Made by a program: the position numbers and the translations under genes. 64,000 nt of DNA from Ramlibacter lithotrophicus (GTDB lineage: Bacteria > Pseudomonadota > Gammaproteobacteria > Burkholderiales > Burkholderiaceae_C), in NCBI RefSeq assembly GCF_012184415.1, contig NZ_VTOX01000002.1, positions 496,001 to 560,000 of the forward strand, read 5' to 3'. Under the pieces are notes generated by a model. That model searched no databases and was not told the DNA's origin. It saw only the letters and a program-made list of their open reading frames with translations. Shown in pieces: positions 17,152 to 24,964 of this stretch. Each line of letters starts with the position of its first letter. Within the stretch, counting starts at the first letter, position 1.

Positions 17152-19849
17152 GCGCGTTCTGCAGGCGCCGCGCGCTGCCCGCGTCGTAGGCCGACGCCAG
17201 CACGCGCGCGACGTCCTGGCCCCAGGTCTGCGCCGGCGACGGATCGTTGCGTCGCGTCAGCAACTGCAGCTGCAGCATGCGGCGCGCCGCGAGCTGCTCC
17301 GCCGGCGTCGGCGCCTCGGAGGCAATCTCCAGCCGCAGCAGGGCCTCGGCCGCATCGCCTGCAGGGGCAGCGCCCAGCGCCTGCACCCATGAGGCCCGCA
17401 CCGCGGGGCTCACCGCCTTGCCGAGCTCCTGCGCGCTCGGCACCTGATCGGCGGAGCGCTGCTCCCAGGCCGTGAGCAATTGCGTCAGCGCTTCGCCATG
17501 CGCCTGCGCGGCCAGCTTCTTCAGCGCCATCTGGGCGTGTTCCAGCGCCTCGCGCTGGGCCCGGAACGCAACGTCGCCAAGCCGCGGGCCGCGGTCTTCC
17601 GCGGGGCGCTCGCCGAAGCGGCCGCCGGCCCGTGCGTCGCGACCACCCCGATCATCGCGGCGCTCGCCTGGGCGCCCAGGACCCCCGGGGCCCTTGCGGT
17701 CGCCGAAGCGGCCGCCTCGCGCCGGCGCCACGGGCTCGGTCTTCTTCATGCCGGGGCGGTCGTCGCCACGCATCGCGATCACGGGCTTGGGCGTCGCCTT
17801 CGGCGGCGCGGGCGGAGCGGCGGCTGCTTCGCCGGCGGACTCGGCCGCCGGCTCGACGGCGCCTTCCGCGGGCGGCGCGGCCCCTGTTTCGGCCGGCGCA
17901 GCTTCGCCCTCGGCGGCTTGCGCGGCCGGGGCGCCGCTCTCCTGGCCAGCGGCCGCAACAGCGGCCGCGGCCTGTGCCTGTCCACGCAGCGCCGCTTCCA
18001 GCGCCGACATGGCCGCCTTGATCTTCTGCGCGTCGCCGGTGGCGTTCGCCGCTTCCAGGGCCTTGGACGCCTCCAGCACCACGCGATCGCGTTCGCTCAA
18101 CGCCGCCGCGGCGCGCTCACGCTCCTGCGTCTTGCGGTTGAACGCCTCGTCGATCGGCTTGCGGAACGCGTCCCACAGCTTCTGCTCGTGCTTGCGGTCC
18201 AGCGGAATACCTTGCGCCTCGCCCTGCCAGCGCTGCTGCAGCGCCTTGACGGCGTCGATGCGCAGCTGCGGCTCGGCGCCGAGTTCCCTGGCCTCGTCGA
18301 TCATCGCGTGGCGGCGCTCCAGGCTCTGCTTCTGGATCGCCTCCAGCGGGGAGGCGGCGGCGCGGATCGCTTCCTTCCACTGCGGCTGCAGTTCGGCGAA
18401 GGCCTTTTCGCTCAGGTGGCCGGCGTCGCGCCAGCGGTCCTCGAACTGGTGCAGGATGCGGTTGAAGCCCTTCCAGTCGTCGTCGCGAGCGGTCGGATTC
18501 TCCGCCGCCCAGGCCTTGACTTCCTCGATCAGCGCGAGGCGCTGCGCCTTGTGTTCGGCGGCTTCGGCCTTGACCTTGTCCAGCCAGGCCTCGACCACCT
18601 TGTAGGCTTCGTTGCAGGCGTCGTCGAAGCGCTTCCACAGCGCGTGATTCGGCGGGCCGCCCTGGTCGGTCTGCTTCCACTGCTCGCGCAACCCGCGCAG
18701 CTGCTCCTGCATCTTGCGCCCGCCATAACGCGGCTTGGGCGGCTGGGGCTCCTGGCCCTCGGCGGGGGCCGGCCGCTCGAACAGGCCCTCGGCCTTGGCG
18801 ACGAGTTCCTGGCGCAACTGGTCGGCGCGCCAGCGCTGCCAGCCTTCGAGCTCGCCCGCCGCCGCGAGGGCCGCATGGGCCTGGTTCTCCAGCTTGTCGT
18901 CGATCAGCTTGCCGTGCTCCTTCAGGGCGTTGCGCAGGGCGCTGGCGGCACCCGCGCTCGCCTTGCCGTGGCCTTCGGCGATTTCCTGCTCCAGCTTGCC
19001 GAGCACCTCGCGCACCGCCTGCGTCGCCCGCGCCCGCACCTCCGGATCGACCTTCGGCTTGGCGGGCTTGGCCGGGGCTTCCGCCGGCACGCCGCGCGCG
19101 AGCCGCAACTCGTCGGCCCACACCGGCACGGGCGGCAACGGCGCGGCCGGATCCTGCGCCGCCGCCACGGCCTGCGCCAGCGCGATCTGGAACGCGTCCC
19201 AGACGACCTGCAATTGGGTGCGCGACGACTCCAGCAGCGGCGGGAACCTGGCGTCCACGCTGCCCCAGTTGGGGTCGGCCAGCAACGCCTCGGCCTGCTG
19301 CTGCCAGGCCGGCACGTCGGCGGCCAGCGACTCCGCGGCCGCCTTCGCGTCCTGCCACGATTTCGTCGAAAGCACCTCGATGCGCTGCGCGAGCAGCACG
19401 GCCGCCTCGCGCTGGACCTGCACCCGGTGCTGGAGGTCCTCGATGCCCTTGACGCGATCGGCCAGCTGCGCCTTGATGCCGGCCAGCGGCTCGCGACTGA
19501 GCGGCGCGCCGGCCTTGGCAGCGTCACGTTGCCACGCGAGGGCGTCGGCGATGTTCAGCTTGGGTTGCGCCAGCAGGGCGCGGGCCTTGTCCGCCCACTC
19601 GGCAGCGATGGCCTCCTGGCCCTTGCTGCGCTTGATCTCGTCCAGCCGCTCGCGCAGCAGCCGCGCCGCGCCCTTGTCTCGTCCGCTCAGCTCGCGAAAG
19701 ACTTCCTGCATCTGTTCCGGGCTCGGATCGCGGGCGAGCCATTCGCGCACGCGCGCGGCGCGCTCGCCGGAGGTCGGCGCCGAAAAGGCGCCGCCGGTCA
19801 GGGTGTCGAGGGCGCGGGTGTCGTTGGGTTTCAGTGTGGCTTGGGTCAC
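17129..19849 (-). CDS. Large DUF349 repeat protein with Arg/Gly-rich segment
   Basis: A 906-residue protein built from several helical DUF349 repeats (roughly residues 60-600), each with alternating charged and Trp-containing helices such as KEHGKLIDDKLENQAH and WKGFNRILHQFEDRWRDAG. Residues ~620-700 are an Ala/Pro/Glu-rich low-complexity linker. Residues ~705-755 are rich in Arg and Gly (RGGRFGDRKG, RDDRGGRDARAGGRFGE), followed by a helical C-terminal domain. The family has no firmly assigned function. The start is set at GTG 19849 (MTQATLKPNDT); an in-frame TTG at 19882 is an alternative. It stands alone, leftward, opposite mtfA. Confidence 0.85.
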   Translation of the reverse strand: MTQATLKPNDTRALDTLTGGAFSAPTSGERAARVREWLARDPSPEQMQEVFRELSGRDKGAARLLRERLDEIKRSKGQEAIAAEWADKARALLAQPKLNIADALAWQRDAAKAGAPLSREPLAGIKAQLADRVKGIEDLQHRVQVQREAAVLLAQRIEVLSTKSWQDAKAAAESLAADVPAWQQQAEALLADPNWGSVDARFPPLLESSRTQLQVVWDAFQIALAQAVAAAQDPAAPLPPVPVWADELRLARGVPAEAPAKPAKPKVDPEVRARATQAVREVLGKLEQEIAEGHGKASAGAASALRNALKEHGKLIDDKLENQAHAALAAAGELEGWQRWRADQLRQELVAKAEGLFERPAPAEGQEPQPPKPRYGGRKMQEQLRGLREQWKQTDQGGPPNHALWKRFDDACNEAYKVVEAWLDKVKAEAAEHKAQRLALIEEVKAWAAENPTARDDDWKGFNRILHQFEDRWRDAGHLSEKAFAELQPQWKEAIRAAASPLEAIQKQSLERRHAMIDEARELGAEPQLRIDAVKALQQRWQGEAQGIPLDRKHEQKLWDAFRKPIDEAFNRKTQERERAAAALSERDRVVLEASKALEAANATGDAQKIKAAMSALEAALRGQAQAAAAVAAAGQESGAPAAQAAEGEAAPAETGAAPPAEGAVEPAAESAGEAAAAPPAPPKATPKPVIAMRGDDRPGMKKTEPVAPARGGRFGDRKGPGGPGRPGERRDDRGGRDARAGGRFGERPAEDRGPRLGDVAFRAQREALEHAQMALKKLAAQAHGEALTQLLTAWEQRSADQVPSAQELGKAVSPAVRASWVQALGAAPAGDAAEALLRLEIASEAPTPAEQLAARRMLQLQLLTRRNDPSPAQTWGQDVARVLASAYDAGSARRLQNALRTLLRR

Positions 19850-19968
19850 TGCGTGTCTTCGTGTCTGGGGCGCTCCCCGCAAGGGGCGAAAGCGCTATTC
19901 TCGCCGCGATTGCGGGCGCGCCGATGCCGGCCCTCGCACGGGGTCGCCATTCACCGTCGCCGGCCCAA

Positions 19969-20010
19969 TGAAAAAGCCCGGTAGGCGGGCGAACCGTCTG
20001 CCGGGCTTGA
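19969..20010 (-). terminator. Rho-independent terminator after the candidate structured RNA
   Basis: On the minus strand AAGCCCGG pairs with CCGGGCTT over a G+C-rich loop and is followed by TTTTTCATT. No protein gene ends just upstream of it, which supports the existence of a non-coding transcript entering from the right. Confidence 0.7.
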
Positions 20011-20012
20011 CG

Positions 20013-20216
20013 GCTGACCGAGGTCATTGCCGTCTGGTTGCAGCCTGGGAGATTGAAGTCCCTGACTGCGCGGAAGCAAGAGATTGCTTCCAGGAGGGGC
20101 CGGTCGCGCCACCTTCGGCAGCCCTTCCGGCGAAACGCCTGATCCCTCAGGCAAGCAGAAGGTACCGCAGCGCGCTGCTGCTTTCAAGCACGCGTTTTCA
20201 ATGACCGGCAGTCCCA
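20013..20216 (-). ncRNA. Candidate structured non-coding RNA, possibly 6S RNA
   Basis: Read on the minus strand, the two ends of a ~200-base segment pair: GGTCATTG near 20200-20207 with CAATGACC at 20022-20029, extended outward by GACTG/CGGTC. Inside, GCAGC/GCTGC and CTGCG/CGCAG can continue the long stem. Local hairpins include an 8 bp stem-loop at 20072-20091 and GGGA..TCCC on the 3' side. A terminator follows immediately. Size, closed-rod shape and the small 3'-side hairpin recall 6S RNA, the RNA polymerase-binding regulator. I found no clear promoter and cannot confirm conservation, so the identity is open. Confidence 0.38.
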
Positions 20217-20505
20217 CGATTGCGGCAATTGCCTTGACAACGTATGCCCGCTCGCTCCGGTCGCCACGACGCGATCCGCAGGCCGGCACGGTCGAGGTGT
20301 GGCTGCGTCCGGGTACAAATAGCCGCGGGAATTTACGGCGCGCCAACTCGTGCCAACCTCGTCAATGGCGCGCCCGCTTGCGTCGGCGCTTTGGTGCTTC
20401 AAAAACGGGAGCAATTCGACGCGAAAACGGCTGTGTCGACCCTCGCCGACGCCTCCGCGGGTGCGCTTCCGACGCTTATCTGCATAAGAAATGTATTTGT
20501 TATTC

Positions 20506-20535
20506 TTGACCTGATATGAAAGCGCCACCTAGAAT
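20506..20535 (+). promoter_or_regulatory. Sigma70 promoter of the lytic transglycosylase gene
   Basis: TTGACC (20506-20511) and TAGAAT (20530-20535) are separated by 18 bases, close to consensus, within a locally A+T-rich patch. Transcription would start near 20542, leaving a ~175-base leader before the ATG at 20716. Confidence 0.7.
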
Positions 20536-20715
20536 CCGCCCGTCCCTGGCAGACGAACCAGGGCACCGAACCGCTGCCGAACCCGGCTGAACTCGATGAC
20601 CGCGCCACACACGACGCACGGCATCGACGGCGTACCAATCCAAACGAGGAGCCAGACGGTGTGATGCTGCATCTGCAGCGTTGCCTGTCGGCCCCGCGCG
20701 TAGAAAGGAAGTGCT

Positions 20716-21531
20716 ATGACAGCGCTGGACAGAACGATGCGCGACCTGCGAACGTTCGCATCCGACATTGGACAGGGATTTTTCGAGATCACCCACAACG
20801 GCTTTGCCCTCGTTGGCCTGGCCACCGTTTTCTGTGTCCTCGCGCTGACGGCCCGGCCGGACCTGCGCGAAGCGGGCGAAGCGAGGCTCATGACATGGCT
20901 GCAAGCCCGCCAGATGTCGGCGCTGGGAATGCAGATCGAGCTGGACGCGATCGACCGCGCCACGGCCGCCAACCCGCACGACCTGCCCAAGCAGCAGGCG
21001 GCCGTGGCTTTCTGGCTCAGCAAGAAGTATCGTGTCGCGCCCGAGCCGTTGAGCGCGCTCGTGGCGGAAGCCTACGACATCGGCGAACGGGTCAAGCTCG
21101 ATCCGACGCTGATCCTGGCCGTGATGGCGGTCGAGTCGGGCTTCAACCCGTTCGCCCAAAGCCCGGTCGGCGCCCAGGGCCTGATGCAGGTGATGACCAA
21201 GGTCCACAGCGACAAGTACGAGAACTTCGGCGGCAAGCTGGCCGCCTTCGACCCGGTGAGCAACCTGCGCGTGGGAGTCAAGGTGCTGCAGGAATGCATC
21301 CAGCGCGCCGGCTCGCTGTCGGCCGGGCTGCGCTACTACGTCGGCGCGGCCAACCTGCCCGAAGACGGTGGCTACGCCGACAAGGTCCTGGCAGAGCACG
21401 CCCGGCTGCAGCAGGTCGCCGCCGGCCGCCGGGTGCCGGTCGCCCAGCCGCCGCAGCCCGCCCCGCTGCGGACCATCGCGCCGGCGCCGGCCGTGCCGCT
21501 GCCGGCCGAGGACAAGGTCGCCACCCTCTGA
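20716..21531 (+). CDS. Lytic transglycosylase domain protein (SLT family)
   Basis: A 271-residue membrane-anchored or exported murein hydrolase. Residues ~33-50 ([17 protein letters not shown]) form one hydrophobic segment near the N-terminus. The SLT domain spans ~105-230: the catalytic glutamate is in [28 protein letters not shown], shown here in parts as AVESGFNP and GAQGLMQVM. It then has [14 protein letters not shown] and [10 protein letters not shown]. It cleaves peptidoglycan between MurNAc and GlcNAc to form 1,6-anhydro ends. The Pro/Ala-rich tail (residues 232-271) is low complexity. AAGGAAG precedes the ATG. It lies upstream of the riboswitch-controlled glyA, with its own promoter. 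Confidence 0.88.
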   Translation: MTALDRTMRDLRTFASDIGQGFFEITHNGFALVGLATVFCVLALTARPDLREAGEARLMTWLQARQMSALGMQIELDAIDRATAANPHDLPKQQAAVAFWLSKKYRVAPEPLSALVAEAYDIGERVKLDPTLILAVMAVESGFNPFAQSPVGAQGLMQVMTKVHSDKYENFGGKLAAFDPVSNLRVGVKVLQECIQRAGSLSAGLRYYVGAANLPEDGGYADKVLAEHARLQQVAAGRRVPVAQPPQPAPLRTIAPAPAVPLPAEDKVATL

Positions 21532-21541
21532 CCGCCTCCGG

Positions 21542-21712
21542 TACACTCGCACCCGTACGCGACTGGCGATAGGCGCGCAGCCCCTGGCGGCTGCCGGCGC
21601 TGACGTGGAGAGAGAACGCGGGGCGACCGCCCGTCGGTCCCGGCCCCGCCACACCACTGGGAAGCGTGCCGCCGGGCCGGGCCCGGCGTTCCGCCGTTCG
21701 CCTGGGCAGCCC
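21542..21712 (+). promoter_or_regulatory. ZTP (pfl motif) riboswitch and -10 element upstream of glyA
   Basis: The conserved pfl motif is visible: CGCGACTGGCGATA at 21558-21571, CCACTGGGAAGCGTGCC at 21654-21670 and CGCCTGGGCA at 21699-21708. The stem GTACGC (21555-21560) pairs with GCGTGC (21664-21669). A TACACT at 21542-21547 would start transcription at about 21553, exactly at the aptamer. ZTP riboswitches sense ZMP/ZTP, which accumulate when 10-formyl-tetrahydrofolate is short, and turn on one-carbon genes; glyA is a known target. A small hairpin (CCTTGT/ACAAGG, ~21711-21728) between aptamer and start may belong to the expression platform. Confidence 0.9.
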
Positions 21713-21751
21713 TTGTCTAGTACAAGGACACCACCTTCGCGCAGGACTGCC

Positions 21752-22996
21752 ATGTACCAACGAAACATCCTCATCGAACAAGCCGACCCGCAGCTGTGGG
21801 CCGCCATCCAGGCGGAGAACCGTCGCCAGGAAGAGCACATCGAGCTGATCGCCAGCGAGAACTACGCGTCTCCGGCCGTGATGGCCGCCCAGGGCACACA
21901 GCTGACGAACAAGTATGCCGAGGGCTATCCGGGCAAGCGCTATTACGGCGGCTGCGAGAACGTCGACGTTGCCGAGCAACTGGCGATCGACCGCGTCAAG
22001 CAGCTGTTCGGGGCGGACGCCGCCAACGTGCAGGCGCATTCGGGGGCGCAGGCCAACGAAGCGGTCTTCCTGGCGTTCCTGAAGCCCGGCGACACCATCA
22101 TGGGCATGAGCCTGGCCGAAGGCGGCCACCTCACCCACGGGATGGCGCTGAACATGAGCGGCAAGTGGTTCAACGTCGTCTCGTACGGCCTGGACGAGCG
22201 CGAGGCGATCGACTACGACGCCATGGAGCGCAAGGCGCACGAGCACAAGCCCAAGCTGATCATCGCCGGCGCCTCGGCGTACTCCCTGCGCATCGATTTC
22301 GAGCGGTTCGCCCGGGTCGCACGCGACGTCGGCGCCGTGTTCATGGTCGACATGGCCCACTATGCCGGCCTCATTGCGGCGGGCGTGTACCCCAATCCGG
22401 TCCCGCACGCCGACGTGGTAACGTCCACGACCCACAAGAGCCTGCGCGGCCCCCGCGGCGGCATCATCCTGATGAAGTCGCAGCACGAAAAGGCAATCAA
22501 CAGTGCGATCTTCCCTGGCCTGCAGGGCGGGCCCCTGATGCACGTGATCGCCGCCAAGGCGGTGGCCTTCAAGGAGGCGCTGGCACCGGAGTTCAAGGCC
22601 TACCAGGAGCAGGTCGTGAAGAACGCGCAGGCGGTCGCCGAGACACTGGTGCAGCGCGGACTGCGAATCGTCAGCGGCCGCACCGAGAGCCACGTCATGC
22701 TGGTCGACCTGCGCAGCAAGGGCATCACCGGCAAGGAGGCGGAGGCGGTTCTCGGCCAGGCCCACATGACGATCAACAAGAACGCCATCCCGAACGACCC
22801 GGAAAAGCCGATGGTCACCAGCGGCGTGCGGATCGGCACGCCGGCCATGACGACGCGCGGCTTCCGCGAAGAGGAAGCGCGCCTCACGGCGAACCTGATC
22901 GCCGACGTGCTGGACGCGCCGCGCGACCCCGCCAACGTCGCGGCGGTGCGCGAGAAGGTGAGCGCCCTCACCCGCCGCTTTCCGGTCTACGGCTAG
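21752..22996 (+). CDS. glyA: Serine hydroxymethyltransferase
   Basis: A 414-residue PLP enzyme that interconverts serine and glycine while loading a one-carbon unit on tetrahydrofolate. The family start [13 protein letters not shown], the folate-site [25 protein letters not shown] and the PLP-lysine motif [15 protein letters not shown] (K229) are all intact. AGGA lies 5 bases before the ATG. A ZTP riboswitch occupies the leader, so expression should rise when formyl-folate is limiting. nrdR follows after 11 bases. Confidence 0.98.
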   Translation: MYQRNILIEQADPQLWAAIQAENRRQEEHIELIASENYASPAVMAAQGTQLTNKYAEGYPGKRYYGGCENVDVAEQLAIDRVKQLFGADAANVQAHSGAQANEAVFLAFLKPGDTIMGMSLAEGGHLTHGMALNMSGKWFNVVSYGLDEREAIDYDAMERKAHEHKPKLIIAGASAYSLRIDFERFARVARDVGAVFMVDMAHYAGLIAAGVYPNPVPHADVVTSTTHKSLRGPRGGIILMKSQHEKAINSAIFPGLQGGPLMHVIAAKAVAFKEALAPEFKAYQEQVVKNAQAVAETLVQRGLRIVSGRTESHVMLVDLRSKGITGKEAEAVLGQAHMTINKNAIPNDPEKPMVTSGVRIGTPAMTTRGFREEEARLTANLIADVLDAPRDPANVAAVREKVSALTRRFPVYG

Positions 22997-23007
22997 GAGC
23001 GGCGGCC

Positions 23008-23457
23008 GTGAAATGCCCGTTCTGCGGCAAGGACGAGACCCAGGTGGTCGAGACCCGGGTGGCCGAGGATGGGGACTTCATCAGGCGGCGACGCCAGTGC
23101 ATGGCCTGCGAGCGCCGCTTCACCACCTACGAGCGGCCCGACATCACCTTGCCGGCCGTGGTCAAGAAGGACGGCCGCCGGATCGACTTCGACGGGCGCA
23201 AGCTCGAAGCCTCCATGAAGCTCGCGCTGCGCAAGCGACCGGTAAGCACCGAGCAGATCGACAGCGCCGTGCGCCGGATCGAGGAGAAACTGCTGAGCCT
23301 CGGCGTGCGGGAAATCCCTTCCACGCGCATCGGCGAGCTGGTGATGCGCGAGTTGAAGAAGCTCGACAAGGTGGCCTACGTCCGGTTCGCCAGCGTGTAT
23401 CGCAGCTTCGAGGACGTGGACGAGTTCAAGACCCTGGTGGACGAGGTGCGCCGCTAG
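23008..23457 (+). CDS. nrdR: Transcriptional repressor NrdR
   Basis: A 149-residue repressor of ribonucleotide reductase genes. The N-terminal zinc ribbon has C-P-F-C near residues 3-6 and CMACERRF (~31-38); an ATP-cone domain (about 49-139) senses ATP/dATP. The start is GTG at 23008, 11 bases after glyA with GGAG just upstream, so it is on the glyA transcript. Its stop TAG is the inner part of the CTAG that begins the inverted-repeat element, so the element forms the 3' boundary of the gene. Confidence 0.97.
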   Translation: MKCPFCGKDETQVVETRVAEDGDFIRRRRQCMACERRFTTYERPDITLPAVVKKDGRRIDFDGRKLEASMKLALRKRPVSTEQIDSAVRRIEEKLLSLGVREIPSTRIGELVMRELKKLDKVAYVRFASVYRSFEDVDEFKTLVDEVRR

Positions 23458-23729
23458 TGTCCTGCCCCATAAATATCTGTGCTCTCGCTGGTTCGTAGCG
23501 GGCCGCAGGCAAGGCGCGGGCGCCGGCCAATACTTGACGTATTGGCCGGTGACCGTAACGCGGCATGCGGCCCGCTACGAGCCAGCCCGAAGGGTTCGGC
23601 GCCTGCGGGGCCCTCGGCGGCCGTCCGAAACGGGTCCAGACGTCCAGTCTGGACCCGCTCCGGCCAGCCACCGATCATCCCCGCATCCATCCGAACGAGA
23701 GTACAGATATTTGTGGGACAGGGCACTAG
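23454..23729. repeat. 276 bp non-coding element with 34 bp imperfect terminal inverted repeats (MITE-like)
   Basis: The ends 23454-23487 and 23696-23729 are inverted copies matching at 30 of 34 positions, each beginning CTAGTG. Inside are three further perfect inverted repeats: TCGTAGCGGGCCGCA (23493-23507) with its complement at 23566-23580, CCGGCCAATAC (23523-23533) with 23539-23549, and CGGGTCCAGAC (23631-23641) with 23647-23657. No reading frame of note is present. CTAG at both ends may be a target duplication or part of the repeats. It sits exactly between two convergent genes and contributes both stop codons; it may also act as a bidirectional terminator. Confidence 0.8.
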
Positions 23730-24337
23730 TCGCCGCAGGCGCCGGCGGTGAACGTCCGCACGCGCGGGCGTCCAGCGGCGTTCAGGATGATCTGGCGCGC
23801 TTGGCCGGTCCGGCCCGATTCCCAGCACACCGTGAGGGTACCGGCCTGGAAGCCCCCTCCGACCAGCCTGGTCGCGCCGGTGGGGACGAACGAGACGTAC
23901 TGGGCGACCGACAGGTTGCCGGTCAGCCTCAGGGCCTCGGGCAGCGGCTGCTGGCGGCGCAGGATCGGCTCGGCTACTTCGCGCCGGCCATTGTTGTTGC
24001 GGTCGTGGAAGATGATCCACCCCTGGTCCCAGCCGCCTGCGGACGCGCAGGCGACGCCGTCGGTCGACTTGCACATGGCGACCCGGTCGTGGCGCTTGAT
24101 GGCCTCGCTGCGGGCGAGATGCAAGCTGGCCACGAACGCGTCGGAGACGCCGGTCACCTGCAGTTTCTCCGACAGCGCCTGCCACGACGGAACCCCGACC
24201 GCCGCCAAGACGGCGGCAATGACGAGGACCACGAGGAGTTCGAGGAGGGTGAAGCCGCGTCTGGTGCGTTGCGTCCCCCGGGCCCGGCGGCGTGCCCGTG
24301 AATGAAACGGGCGATTTGATGAGGCCAGCGTTTTCAT
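23726..24337 (-). CDS. fimT: GspH/FimT-family type IV minor pseudopilin (second copy)
   Basis: A 203-residue prepilin. A 28-residue basic leader ends in G, followed by the prepilin peptidase site and hydrophobic helix GFTLLELLVVLVIAAVLAAV with the conserved glutamate at +5. The C-terminal part has the GspH fold pattern (LHLARSEAIKRHDRVAMCKS and CVAS-type cysteines, ending FTAGACGD). Minor pilins prime pilus assembly at the inner membrane. It is the last gene of the leftward pil operon, 60 bases after the other FimT. Its TAG stop is supplied by the inverted-repeat element. The unusually long leader could be shortened with a later start. Confidence 0.85.
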   Translation of the reverse strand: MKTLASSNRPFHSRARRRARGTQRTRRGFTLLELLVVLVIAAVLAAVGVPSWQALSEKLQVTGVSDAFVASLHLARSEAIKRHDRVAMCKSTDGVACASAGGWDQGWIIFHDRNNNGRREVAEPILRRQQPLPEALRLTGNLSVAQYVSFVPTGATRLVGGGFQAGTLTVCWESGRTGQARQIILNAAGRPRVRTFTAGACGD

Positions 24338-24397
24338 GCCGGCAATGTACTACTAACAGGTTCTTTTGCAATCCTCTTTCAAACCAAATAACTCACC

Positions 24398-24961
24398 TCA
24401 TGCGCAAATGCCTTCGGTGGTCTTCGTCACCGAAACGCGTCCCGTTGGCCAGAGCTGGAGCGCCCGCTCCTGCCGCCCCGGCTCGGGGACGGCCCGGCAC
24501 AGGGAGAGGGTGACCGGGCCGCCCGAAACGAGGCCGGTCCCCAGGAAGTTGACCGAGTAGGCGTCCGCCGTGAAGTGGTAGTCGGACGAGATCGCCTGCT
24601 GCTTCTGGATGATCTCGTCCGCGTCGACCGTCGCATCGTTGTCCGCGTCACGCCACAGGATCCAGCCTTGCTGCCAGGTCCCCGCCGTGGCGCAGCTGAC
24701 ACCGTCCGCCGACCGGCACATCACGACGGTCGCGTTGCGCTTGATCGCCTCGCTGCGCGCGAGCTGGGCGCTGGCAACGAACGTGTTGGCGTACGAGGCG
24801 AGCCGGTTGCTGAGGATCGCCTCGTTGAACGACGGCGCGGCGAGCGCGGCGAGGACCGCCAGGATGGCCACCCCCACCAGCAATTCGATGAGCGTGAATC
24901 CCGCCGCGGCGCGGCGTGCGCCGGGGTGAGTCATGCGGATGGCGGGCCGGCGCACGTGCAT
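24398..24961 (-). CDS. fimT: GspH/FimT-family type IV minor pseudopilin (first copy)
   Basis: A 187-residue prepilin with processing site and N-helix AGFTLIELLVGVAILAVLAA (Glu at +5) at residues ~20-40. It shares with the following copy the pattern QLARSEAIKRNATVVMCRSADG and GWILWRDADNDATVDADEI, so the two are paralogues. Start ATG at 24961 lies 3 bases after the pilY1 stop; ATG at 24934 would give a shorter leader. It acts in type IV pilus assembly as a priming/minor subunit. Confidence 0.87.
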   Translation of the reverse strand: MHVRRPAIRMTHPGARRAAAGFTLIELLVGVAILAVLAALAAPSFNEAILSNRLASYANTFVASAQLARSEAIKRNATVVMCRSADGVSCATAGTWQQGWILWRDADNDATVDADEIIQKQQAISSDYHFTADAYSVNFLGTGLVSGGPVTLSLCRAVPEPGRQERALQLWPTGRVSVTKTTEGICA

Positions 24962-24964
24962 CGG

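Larger units (their letters stand above)
19883..20715. other. Longest gene-free stretch (about 830 bases)
   Basis: No convincing protein gene is seen on either strand. From left to right it holds a minus-strand terminator and structured RNA candidate (19969-20216), about 290 bases with nothing recognisable apart from two GGCGCGCC palindromes 20330-20380, and an A+T-richer patch (about 20470-20535) ending in a sigma70 promoter for the lytic transglycosylase. Confidence 0.7.

Noticed and set aside
20100..20175. Resemblance of plus-strand CCTCAGGCAAGCAGAAGGTACCGCAG to the end of a glycine riboswitch
   Set aside because: The remaining aptamer pieces (GGAGAG stem, ACCGAAGGGGCAA core) are missing and the terminator is on the opposite strand.
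20184..20528. Possible 114-residue minus-strand protein upstream of the lytic transglycosylase
   Set aside because: No recognised family or ribosome-binding site; it crosses the sigma70 promoter and part of the RNA candidate.
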